Source: Parastagonospora avenae f. sp. tritici 18332-5
Lineage: Eukaryota > Ascomycota > Dothideomycetes > Pleosporales > Phaeosphaeriaceae
Reading direction: 5' to 3'
Length of the DNA: 34,273 nucleotides
Assembly (NCBI GenBank): GCA_022559985.1
Contig: JAFJTR010000154.1
Location: 1-34,273 of the forward strand
A program made the position numbers and the translations under genes. A model generated the notes under the pieces. It worked only from the letters and a program-made list of their open reading frames with translations, searched no databases and was not told the DNA's origin. Of the stretch, positions 9,507 to 18,289 are shown one piece after another (position 1 is the first letter of the stretch; the number at the start of each line of letters is the position of its first letter).

Positions 9507-10443
9507 CGCTTCATATGCATAAATGACCCAGACTGAGACAACCTGAAGGAAGCCACGTACACGCATTTCCACAAGATCTCTATTACCTTATTAAGATTTA
9601 CCACATAATGCCCTGAGCACGGGCGAGTGTCTTACTTCAGATCGACTATAATTGCACTTCCGTCCGCTACTGACACTCCCAGAAACGGAGATTGAGCTTG
9701 CTTCACGCTATGTGCAATGTAGACCGAGAATTTTCTGCACGATAGGAAGAGAGCCCCTGCCCATGGCTTGTATTCTCTCTGTTATCCGTGCTGTAATGTA
9801 CCCCTATACCCAAGAGTCTCCAGCGGTCATGTTAGGATCTTCTGGGCACGTGCAAGTGTCTTAGCTCAGCTCAACCAGAATTCCACTCCCGCTGAATGAT
9901 GTCTCGCACCAAAATCATCCGCTAGCTTGCTCTACACCATAAGCAAGGACTAGTTAGGCCTTTGCTAGCAGCTCGTTTCCTCTATAGCCTTCATGCTACT
10001 GCGGACCTACATTCTCGAAAACCATCAGCTGTCATTTTGGGCTTGCAAATTGACGAGCACAGGCGAGTGTTTCGCTTCAGGTCAACTGGAATTGCACTAG
10101 CGCCCGGCGATGTTATTTATAAACTAGGTATCGAGGAGCTCAATCATGGTTTGTGAAGGAGTGCTCGATTACAAGAAGAACATCCTTGCTCACTGCGCAT
10201 TCTCCGCATAATCAGGGCCATGTTGCTGCTGCGTTATTTAGAAGACTCGAATGAGGTTTTGATTTCGTGTTGTTCAAGCCACAACCGAGAGATCAGTCGA
10301 AATTCATTTGAGTAGTCAATTGAGAAGCTATGGTAATAGAGAACCTGTAGAAAGCGATATGTAGCTTCTCTACCACCCATCATGGCCTGTGAAGAAATTA
10401 CAACCCTGTCATCTTGACTTGTGTCCAAAACCTCGTTAGCATA
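9507..10443. other. Intergenic region between the two T5orf172 copies
   Basis: No intact gene is present. Its main content is a degenerate tandem repeat (separate entry). A short plus-strand frame across the third repeat copy reads EHRRVFRFRSTGIALAPGDV, and the other copies show related but interrupted translations, so the unit may derive from coding DNA. Confidence 0.45.
9615..10250 (+). repeat. Degenerate tandem repeat, unit about 210-230 bp, three copies
   Basis: A conserved core of about 50 bp occurs at about 9615-9665, 9844-9895 and 10055-10105, all in the same orientation. The first lines begin gagcacgggcgagtgtctta, gggcacgtgcaagtgtctta and gagcacaggcgagtgtttcg, and the match continues through a tcaactNNaattNcact-type stretch in each. 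Spacing is 229 and 211 bp, and weaker similarity extends on either side of the cores. The copies are clearly diverged. Translated in one frame, copies 1 and 3 give EHGRVSYFRST and EHRRVFRFRST, while copy 2 has a stop. The end boundary is approximate. Confidence 0.65.
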
Positions 10444-11473
10444 ATGGGCTCACTCTTGAGTCGCCTCTTCGGCACATTGTCGAGAACAATTTATTCCCCT
10501 ATATTTGAAGAAGAGGGACGAGCGACACGTGACCGCGGGAGCACATGCAAATCCAGCACACCAGAATTCATTACGGCCAAATCGAGCGTCAATGTCACAC
10601 CTTCTCGATCATTGACGCTAGTCTTGCAACCTCCAAAAGGCCTTAAGCATCGTAGCAGTGTAGTATACCAACAGCACGTCGGATTAGAAGACTTCACAAC
10701 TACATGTGGCACTAGGAGCTACAAAATGCAGGGCATATGGTATTCGAAACATGTGTTCAAATTTGATGAGTGCAGAGATGCGGGGAGTAAACATTGGAAG
10801 ACTTCGCGAGACCCAGGAAGACTTTTGCGACCACGAGAGCAATCTGAACACTGAAAGAGTCGAGCGAGAAAGTAGACAAGAACGGAATATGGAGGGGTAT
10901 AACAAAGATGAAGAACGAAAAAGTGAAGATCCTCAGGCTACACCGCAGGGCCCACCAAGCCATGCCTTCGACAAGCCGCGATCGACCAACGATGTTCACC
11001 GCCTCATCGATAAAGTAGTTCTTGGGGAAATGACCCTCGGAGAAGGTCCCGGTCTACTCTATCTAGCTCAGGACACGAGTCAAACGACGCCTGCCGGCCT
11101 GATCAAGATTGGATGGACATCGCAAGGTTGGGCGCAATGAAAGCGTGGGATTGATCGGACATGTAGAACGAGCTTGGAGAAGATCATTTTGACCGATCGC
11201 CTCAAAGTTGCCGTGCGAACAGAAAAACTTGTTCACGCCATGTTATGGCACCGCCGGCGACTATTTACCTGTGCCTGTGGCACTAAGCACATGGAGTGGT
11301 TGAAGGTCGACACAAAAACTGCAGGGAGAGTTCTGACTCTGTGGGTGGATTGGATGGCGCTCCGCCCTTATGCCAGAGGAGCGTTGAAGTCGTCCTGGTT
11401 CGACCAGATATATTCACAGGTACACGCTGCCAAAGTCCTCAATATAGACGACTACGACGGTCTATTTCAGTAA
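10444..11473 (+). pseudogene. T5orf172 (DUF1766) domain gene, interrupted (copy 2)
   Basis: From ATG 10444 the frame reads MGSLLSRLFGTLSRTIYSP and continues to about 10850. The domain itself lies in another phase from about 10710, so an intron or frameshift around 10700-10860 is required. The domain reads GEGPGLLYLAQDTSQT, LIKIGWTSQGWAQ, then an in-frame TGA at 11138-11140, then KRGIDRTCRTSLEKI, RTEKLVHAMLW, FTCACGTKHMEWLKVDTK and RVLTLWVDW, ending at 11473. Sequence on both sides of the TGA belongs to one domain, so it is a real interruption. CGA (Arg) to TGA is the simplest origin. It is a paralogue of the gene 1 kb upstream (shared LAQD, K-x-G-x-TS, C-x-C, H-x-EW blocks). Function is unknown; this copy is probably dead unless readthrough occurs. 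Confidence 0.7.
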
Positions 11474-11772
11474 GGTGAGCAATTACTGAAGGCAATACCG
11501 GATGGAGATCTTGAGATGACATAGGCTATGGCGGAGATCTAAATATAGATCATGGTACAAGGATCGATTGTGTGGGATGAAGACTCTCACAAGTTCGTAT
11601 AATCGAGACTAGATAGCAATCACGTCAGACGCATTATTTGCGCGGCATGCTTGCATTAAAAGGTTGCTGTCAAGGCGTTATCCGAGTATGCTGTCGTCAC
11701 TGGCTGCATAAGGACTCCCGCGTGTGCTCCATGAATCGGAAAAAGTAGCAGTACCATTATACGCAACCCACA

Positions 11773-13317
11773 ATGTCCATGATATATCTTCCAATTTTTC
11801 TGGTTGTAGGGTTCATTCTAACGACAATCGCATACACCTTGTTCCTCCACCCACTCGCGGGAACTGCTGGGCCTTTTCTCGCGCGGATCTCGGTATTTCC
11901 CTCGTTTTATCATGCCCACAAGGGCGATCGTCACATATGGATTCAATGCATGTTCCACACTTACGGCGACACGTTTCGCGCGGCGCCTAATCTTGTGCTG
12001 TTTAACGGCATTCGAGCATACGCGGACATTCATGGCGCCCGCGCCAACATTACTCGCAGTAACTTTTATCTCGCGTTCAAACGCATGCCAAGCGACATTC
12101 ATACGATTAACTTGATTGAGCCGGAAGTCCATGCGAAAAAGCGGAAAACACTGAATCTGGCATTCACAAAGCAATCGCTAAAAGCTGCTACGCCGATCAT
12201 GGCAGCTCACATCGACCGCTGGGTCGACTTGCTCTGCGATGGCACAGACGGAGTATGGTCGTTCCACCACGACATGGTAACATGGGTTGACCACCTCGTC
12301 TTTGACGTGCTTGGAGATATGTGCTTCGGCGAGGCGTTCAACACCAAGGAACCCGGCGAAAACACCCTCAAACGAATCCCACACCTGTTAATGAAACAAG
12401 TCAAGCTCGGATACATGATTACAAAATCTGGGTTGCTTAATCGGTTTCTCTCCTTGCAGCCTTGTGGCCTGAGCAAGTTGCTGGAATACATACGCCACAA
12501 GAAGGTCAAGGCTTACAACACTTTGGTCGAAATCCGCGTTGATCGTCGCATCACCGCCCACAAAGCAGGAACCAAGGCCTCTTAACACGACATGTTCCAC
12601 TTTCTCCTCGAAGCGCAAGATCCAGAGACTGGACTCCCAGCGTACTCTGAGCGAGACCACCTCCTCGCCGAAGCCCGTCTCCTCGTCCTCGCAGGCACCG
12701 ACACATCCGCCGCCACGCTCTGCGGTCTGTTCTTCTACCTCGCTCACAACGCCCGCGTGATCTCCAAACTCACCTGCGAGATCCGAACAACATTCTCCAC
12801 TGTCGATGAAATCACCCTAGGGCCCAGATTGAGCAAGTGTCAATACCTGCGCGCCTGCATCGACGAAGCGCTCCGCATCGCACATCCAGCTCCTGGCGAA
12901 TTACCACGCGAAGTACTGCTCGGTCGCGCGACGATTCAAGGCCGACACTATCCCGCGGGAACGATCGTCGGGTGTTCAGCGTGGTCGATGGGTCGCGATG
13001 AATCTGTGTACACCAATGCCAATGAGTTCAGGCCTGAGAGGTGGCTTCCAACAGAAGCGCCGGGAGATAGCGAGAGAGTGAGGAGATTGAAGGAGGGATT
13101 GAAGAAGGGGTTTCATCCATTTTCGATGGGCGCGTTTGATTGTGCGGGGAGGAGTGTCGCGATGCTAGAGTTGTTGCTCGTTTGTGCGAGGAGGGTTTGG
13201 AGGGTGGATGTTAGGGTTAAGAAGTGGGACGAGTATGCTGTGAAAGACGCGTGTTTATGTCTGAATAACGGTTCGGTTTTGCAGTTCAGGGGTAGGATAG
13301 ACAGTAGGGCATATTAA
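11773..13317 (+). pseudogene. Cytochrome P450 monooxygenase, single in-frame TAA
   Basis: This is a continuous intronless frame of 515 codons (including the internal stop and terminal TAA) from ATG 11773 to 13317, interrupted only by TAA at 12583-12585 (codon 271). The N-terminal membrane anchor is IYLPIFLVVGFILTTIAYTL. The I-helix oxygen-binding motif is LAGTDTSAA, the K-helix ExxR is in CIDEALRIAHP, and the PERF-type motif is FRPERW. The heme loop is FSMGAFDCAG with Cys at codon 457. The stop sits in the loop before HDMFHFLLEAQDPETG, a well-conserved P450 block, so both sides belong to one protein and an intron is unlikely. CAA to TAA is the likely change. In the heme loop the usual Arg (FxxGxRxCxG) is Phe. 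The family would hydroxylate a small lipophilic substrate at the ER membrane. Likely a recent pseudogene. Confidence 0.88.
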
Positions 13318-13732
13318 ACTGTATTACTCGATATCGAGATTGCTCCATGAACTTCCTGGTAGGCTTGAATCCTCTGTAGGTATATAGTAGCGCTCGACTT
13401 GAGGCCGTTGCAGCATTTGCGACACATGGTCGTCCTATTGTGTCGGTCTTCACTAACAACGTTGGAAGCCTAGAAATTGTGCGGCGCTGTGTGAATGTCA
13501 GCATCTGCAGGGATGACGTCATCCAACGCTAACTTTCCGTAAACACCACGCTGCGTACGTATGCACCCCAATCAGCAGCCTGCAGACCGTAGGAAAGCTA
13601 TCGCATTGCATAGACTCCTACGAAAGAGTACGAATCACCTTTTTGTGGGCAATCATCATAAACTTCAGTTGCCGGCATACTTTCTCACTCGAAATCATTT
13701 CATTGCCCATACTTCGCCGGTTTTAAGGAGCC
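13318..13732. other. Intergenic region between P450 and F-box-like genes
   Basis: No supported feature is present. A small plus-strand frame at 13561-13761 overlaps the next start and lacks motifs. Confidence 0.35.
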
Positions 13733-14473
13733 ATGGCAACGCTGCTCTCCTTGTCCGCTGAGCTCAAACTGGTTATCATCGAGCAACTCGATACACCATC
13801 GGACTACTCATTCTTCTATGTTTCTCGGGAGCTTCTGAGTTTTAGTCAAGTATGCAAGGTTTTCTGAAGTTTAATTATTCCTTACTTGTTCCAAAACATC
13901 ACTATGTTCAACGAGGAAAAGAGTGGTTCTGCTGTCCTCAGAATCCTTCATAGCGACCATGTACAGCACTTACGGACTCTGCACTACGTCGGAGTAATTC
14001 CCATGCCCGGAATGAATGAAGTCGAAGATCATAGATCTACATCGGAACCGGGGTCCGGCCTACCGCAACCCGTGGAGGAAGTTCTCTCCGATCTCACAAG
14101 ACTACCAAATCTGGAACACGTCATTGTGCAATTCGCGTGGACGAAGTATCCATCAATGGATGAAGAAATGCAAGGGAATGAGTACAACTCGACACAGCAG
14201 CTTAAAGCTCGAGATCCGGATATCGAGTTCCGGTCCTTGACGTTGAAATCCTACGCAGCGTTGGTACGTAATCCGCCGTCTTGCATCAAAAGTCTGGAGC
14301 TAAGGAATCTACTGGCGCACAAGTGCACTTCGTGGAGTACGAAAACATTCGAGAAATTGCTGAACGAATTTTCCTCCTGTTCAATCTCTGTTCGTGGAGG
14401 TGACAATGGAGTTGGCTGGAAAATCAACACGGCACCCGGATATTTTGAATTCGTGTCCGAGCTACATCCTTAA
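13733..14473 (+). pseudogene. F-box-like protein, in-frame TGA at codon 45
   Basis: From ATG 13733 the frame reads MATLLSLSAELKLVIIEQLD, then YVSRELLSFSQVCKVF, a TGA at 13865-13867, and SLIIPYLFQNITMF onward to a TAA at 14471-14473. The LPxEL..II..L start and the VCK.FRSLI.PYLF.NI continuation are typical of fungal F-box-like proteins, in which an Arg normally sits at the stop position; CGA to TGA would explain it. The rest (HLRTLHYVGVIP, LEHVIVQFAW, FRSLTLKSYAAL) has the hydrophobic spacing of degenerate leucine-rich repeats. F-box proteins recruit substrates to SCF ubiquitin ligases, but at 246 residues this one is short. It is probably a pseudogene, or it is expressed from ATG 13904 (MFNEEK..) without the F-box. 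Confidence 0.6.
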
Positions 14474-14509
14474 CTTATGTTCTTTCGTGCATCCATTCCG
14501 ATTTGACTC

Positions 14510-16319
14510 TCATTTCGTAGCGAACTGACCCATCTCATTCAAATCACTCTTCGCCACCTCCCACTCCTTCTCAATAATCGCCTTTTTCGCCGCACTCCTC
14601 GGCGTAACAACGGAATCAAACGGTTTCGGAATCGCAACGAACCCTGGTATGAAATCGTCTTGAAGAGGTATGCTCTCCTTCCCATCAGCGCCAACCCTGC
14701 GCTTGACATCGAACGACCAAAAGATTCGCGATACGCCCAACAACATACTCCGATCCGCAACATTCATGCCCGGACAAATGCGCCGACCCGCTCCGAAAGC
14801 GAAATGATCGCGGCGCGACACATCAATGCTATTCGCGGACTCTGTCGAGGATGAGGTGTCGCCGAGAAAGCGATCGGGATTGAACGCCGCGGGGTCAGGA
14901 TAGCGTTGCGGATCGCGATGGATAGTCCATGTGTTGAGTAGAATGATAGCGTTTTTGGGGATGCGATAGCCCATGTATGTGTCTTCTTCACACGTCGCAT
15001 GCGGGAACGCCCCGAGAATAGCTGACGGGTGCCAGCGAAGACATTCCTTCACGCACGCGCGGACGTATGGGAGGCGAGGCATGTCATCAAGAGTGGGCAT
15101 GCGGTCGTGTCCGATGACGGCGTCTATCTCGGCTTGGCCTTTTGCTTGGACTTGTGGGTAGAGAAGGAGGGCTTGAATGAAAGCATAGAGTTGGGTGGAT
15201 GTTGTGTCACTGCCTGCTTCCCAGAGTTGCGCGGGGATGTGCGAGGTGTATTCGTCGGAATAGCCTTCTTTGGCTTGCAGGGAGACGACTTCGTTCAGGA
15301 CGCATGGCCGGTACTTTGAGTCACTGTCCTGGATCTTGGCTTTCACTTCACGGTACATCTTTGTGTACATCTTGATCTCTCGGTCATAGTGTCGGACTGC
15401 TTGGCGCTTTGACGGTAGGAGCCAGGTAGGTAAGTAGCGAAGGACGGGGTAGAAGTCTGCCAGAGCGGCACCACCAGTGGAGTTCAGGTGAACGTACTCA
15501 TCCAAGTTCTCGAAAAGGACTTGGAGTCGTCTTTCCTGATATGTTGGCCATCGGAAGCTTGTAGAATGAGTTTTTGGCCAAAAGGAGAAGCACATTGACT
15601 TACCCATAAACAACGCTTGTCACCAGCGACGACGAGTACCTTCGGAAGTGAGTCAGGAGATCCGTAGGGTCGTTCAATATATCATGAAGAAGCTGTTTGT
15701 TTTCAACCTCTTGATACGGAACGTATTCCGCGGACTTGTTCACATGCAAGGTATTGTGGAAAAGTTTTCGGATCTGCAATCTCTTAGTATGAGCTTTTTC
15801 TTTCGTTTCTAAGGCTCAATTGTGGGGAGTACCGTTCTCCAAGGTGTGCCGTATGTCTGCTAATCGTTAGTAACGGCCCATGTCCAAATCAGAATACTGA
15901 CAACATACCATCATGACCATCCTCTTGTCGCCACTCATCAGCGTCTGGCCAGTGTACAAATCAGGCCGTCCACTCGTATTCGCGCTCTTCTTGTCAAGCA
16001 ACTCCTTCACAGCCTTATCACTCGAAAGGACGATCATCGTCTTCGTGCCAAGCATCAGCGAGTATACTGGGCCGTAGTCTTGCGCCCATTTCTGAAACTG
16101 CAGATGAGGATCGTCTTTGGACATCTAGCCAAGTCAGTAAGAACAATGAGCCTCATATTTCAACTCGATGGCTTGCATACATACAAGATGAATATTTCCG
16201 AGGAATGGTCGTGTAGGTGGGCCAGGTGGGAAATCCTTTGGTCGATGACCGATGCGCACGAGACGAAACAGCGAGTACATAATAAGCGCACATAGCGCGA
16301 TGGAGTATGTGGAATCCAT
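14510..16319 (-). CDS. Cytochrome P450 monooxygenase, intact, five exons
   Basis: Exons: 16319-16185, 16124-15909, 15856-15833, 15773-15604 and 15557-14510, encoding 530 residues with phases that agree. Start MDSTYSIALCALIMYSLFRL gives a membrane anchor, followed by the hinge FPPGPPTRPF. The third exon is only 24 nt (TYGTPWRT); including it rebuilds the standard C-helix block MVMM-TYGTPWRT-IRKLFHNTL. The I-helix reads LWEAGSDTTSTQ, the ExxR is KECLRWHP, the PERF-type motif is FNPDRF and the heme loop is FAFGAGRRICPG with Cys443; all key residues are present. The sequence resembles the large fungal group annotated as O-methylsterigmatocystin oxidoreductase-like, but substrate cannot be inferred. 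It should be an ER-anchored haem monooxygenase needing NADPH-P450 reductase. It is transcribed toward the F-box-like gene (37 bp between ends). An in-frame ATG at 16403 is possible but would put a polar extension before the anchor. Confidence 0.94.
15833..15856 (-). other. 24-nt micro-exon of the intact P450 gene
   Basis: The exon encodes TYGTPWRT in phase 0. It is flanked by an acceptor TTAGCAG and a donor GTACTC. The upstream intron contains CTAAC ahead of the acceptor, and the downstream intron contains TACTAAG and ends TTGCAG. Skipping it would keep frame but remove the conserved W-R of the C-helix that contacts the haem propionate in P450s. Confidence 0.8.
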
Positions 16320-17969
16320 GGGAGTAGGACAACGCGTGAATGACTCAATGAATTCGTTGGAAAGACACCAGCACGACCAGGGGCGCGGTTCGTACTTATG
16401 CATGTGGCCATGGCCATATCACTGTCTCATCAGCGCCGCCGCGCCCTGCGAGGCAGCTTCCAGCCGATCTGCCCATCCTGTCATTTTCTCGTGGTGTATC
16501 GGTAGAGTGTCATAGGCAGTATCGAATAGCATCTGTCTTCATTATCGTCGCCTCGGGGTGCGGCGCCGGAAGGGGAAGTGCGCACTGCATGACATGCGTT
16601 GCTAGCCAGGTTGGGGTTTCCATCGCAGTGGAGCTAGCGCCAAATGACACATGTGAAAACGAGTAATTGTAAATCAGTTGCGAAATGAGGCAAACACTTT
16701 TCTGTGTGCTGTTGGATCTTTGCAATGCTGCGAATCGTGCCAGTTGCCGTGCGAGGAAGCAACAATTGCATTCGTACTACGTGCACACCCCACCACAAGG
16801 CTGAGGAGCTTTGCTCCGGGTGGTTCGGAACGTTTCTTAGGCTCAGACCAACACCTGCAGTCCGCATATCAGAAAGCAAGTACAACTGGACTGCGTGTGC
16901 GGGGTAAGCCACGAACGGTAGGACTGCAGCAGTGAGACTGCACGCCAAGACTGTCTACGCGACGACCAATCGAAAAGGCTTCCCTGACGTCGCCTGTTTC
17001 TTCTCGTAATGCAGTCGTGAAAGCATAAGACTTCACTCTACTTGAAACTTGTGGAAGCAGTTTGTTTAGCATGTGAACAATTTCATTGATGGACAAACCG
17101 CAGAATTCGTCGAGAGCAGATAGTAGGATCAAGTACTGCTGGTATGTAATGGCACAGAATCCTGGGCTGAGTATTACTCAATCATATAAGCTGTGTCTGC
17201 CGATGGAGCGCTCATCTCCGTGATCTCTGCTGACAACCACGTTCGAAAAGATAGACGCCGCTCTATGCGCACCAATCCTCGTCAGAGTGCTTTCTGTCAG
17301 ACTATGACTATATGTACCTTCAAGCTACAAGAGCAAGAAGGTCGGCCTTTTTGCATCTGACACTTTCTGACGTGGGAGAGAATTCGGGAGAGCTCGTATG
17401 CGAAGACCGCATAAGAGTCTAGTCCCGAGCATTATCAAATCCGCAGAAGAAGGTAGGCATTCACAGTGGCTAACAGTACTAACTACTGCCTGTTAAGTCG
17501 CACGCTGCCCGCACAATCAGTTCCAGTACGTCCAAGTGTAGGATTGCTTGTTGGTGGTAAATATATCACTGTGTCTTAGAGATGTGCGCTGATCTATTCG
17601 CTGCTGTCTTGGACGGAATATTTCTGCCAAAATTTCCTTCAATCTCTGAGAAATTTTTCATTCTCACAAACGATTCTCAACACAAGTGGTACTATGACAA
17701 CAGAATCGCAAACATGAAGTATTCCAGCCAATGCGCGCTTCTCGTACTTCAACGTCACGAACCAGATAGGCATACAAAGAAGACCCATGAATTCGAACCA
17801 ACAGCATTACAGTTTATAGACCTCGCCGCATGAGAAGCAAACATGTATGCAAATATCACAAACAGGGAATACAGATCAACTAAACATTTTTCTTTTTGTG
17901 CTAGAGCATACCCTTCACGTGCGCTGCTGTAGAATCATCACGGGAAACTTCTCAATTCCCTTCGCTGTT
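16320..17969. other. Gene-poor stretch of 1.6 kb
   Basis: I find no convincing gene. It holds the P450 promoter on its left and the 3' flank of the CCCH gene on its right. A minus-strand frame at 16869-17132 and slightly upstream reads QQYLILLSALDEFCGLS.., faintly like a NACHT Walker B (ALDE), but nothing else supports this. A plus-strand frame at 17582-17833 has no motif. The region may contain old, unrecognisable gene relics. Confidence 0.4.
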
Positions 17970-18289
17970 TTACAATCCCATGCCAAATCCAGTCCCAAAC
18001 ATCCCTCCTCCACCACCCTGAGCCACTGGTCCTCCGAATCCAGCACCGCCACCCGTCCGCGTCCACCTCCACCTCTACCTCCACCTCCACCTCCACCTCC
18101 ACCTCCACCTCCACCTTTACCACGCCCACCACGTCCTCCACGGTTGTTGTTCCGACCCCTAGCATCTCCCTAGAAGGGATTGATGCTATCATTGCCACCT
18201 CGCTGAGCGTTGTTCTGCGCGCCCTGGAACGAGTTTTCGCTTCCCTGTCCTTGAACAGCTTGGAAAACGTTGTGGCCGCTGAAGTTGCC
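17970..18289 (-). pseudogene. Ghost C-terminal extension of the CCCH protein
   Basis: Directly after the CCCH gene's TAA (18290-18292) the same frame stays protein-like for 39 codons (GNFSGHNVFQAVQGQGSENS.., ending NDSINPF). It then meets TAG (18170-18172) and continues GDARGRNNNRGGRGGRGKGG into a long glycine run encoded by a GGTGGA microsatellite. Beyond the microsatellite the sensible frame is shifted by one, reading GGGAGFGGPVAQGGGGGMF then GTGFGMGL and a stop at 17970-17972. The composition (RGG, GN, GFG) matches the end of the live protein, so this is probably the former C-terminus, lost by two nonsense changes and a repeat-length frameshift. Alternatively it is 3' UTR or a spliced isoform. 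Confidence 0.6.
18062..18116. repeat. Hexanucleotide microsatellite (CCACCT)n
   Basis: About nine units of CCACCT (GGTGGA on the minus strand), with two variant units near the left end, lie at about 18062-18116. On the minus strand it encodes poly-Gly within the ghost tail of the CCCH gene. Its length variability is the likely cause of the frame change on its far side. Confidence 0.85.

Noticed and set aside
12540..12640. Intron that would remove the P450 stop at 12583
   Set aside because: Sequence on both sides aligns continuously with P450 structure, and no GT..AG pair with branch point fits without deleting conserved residues.
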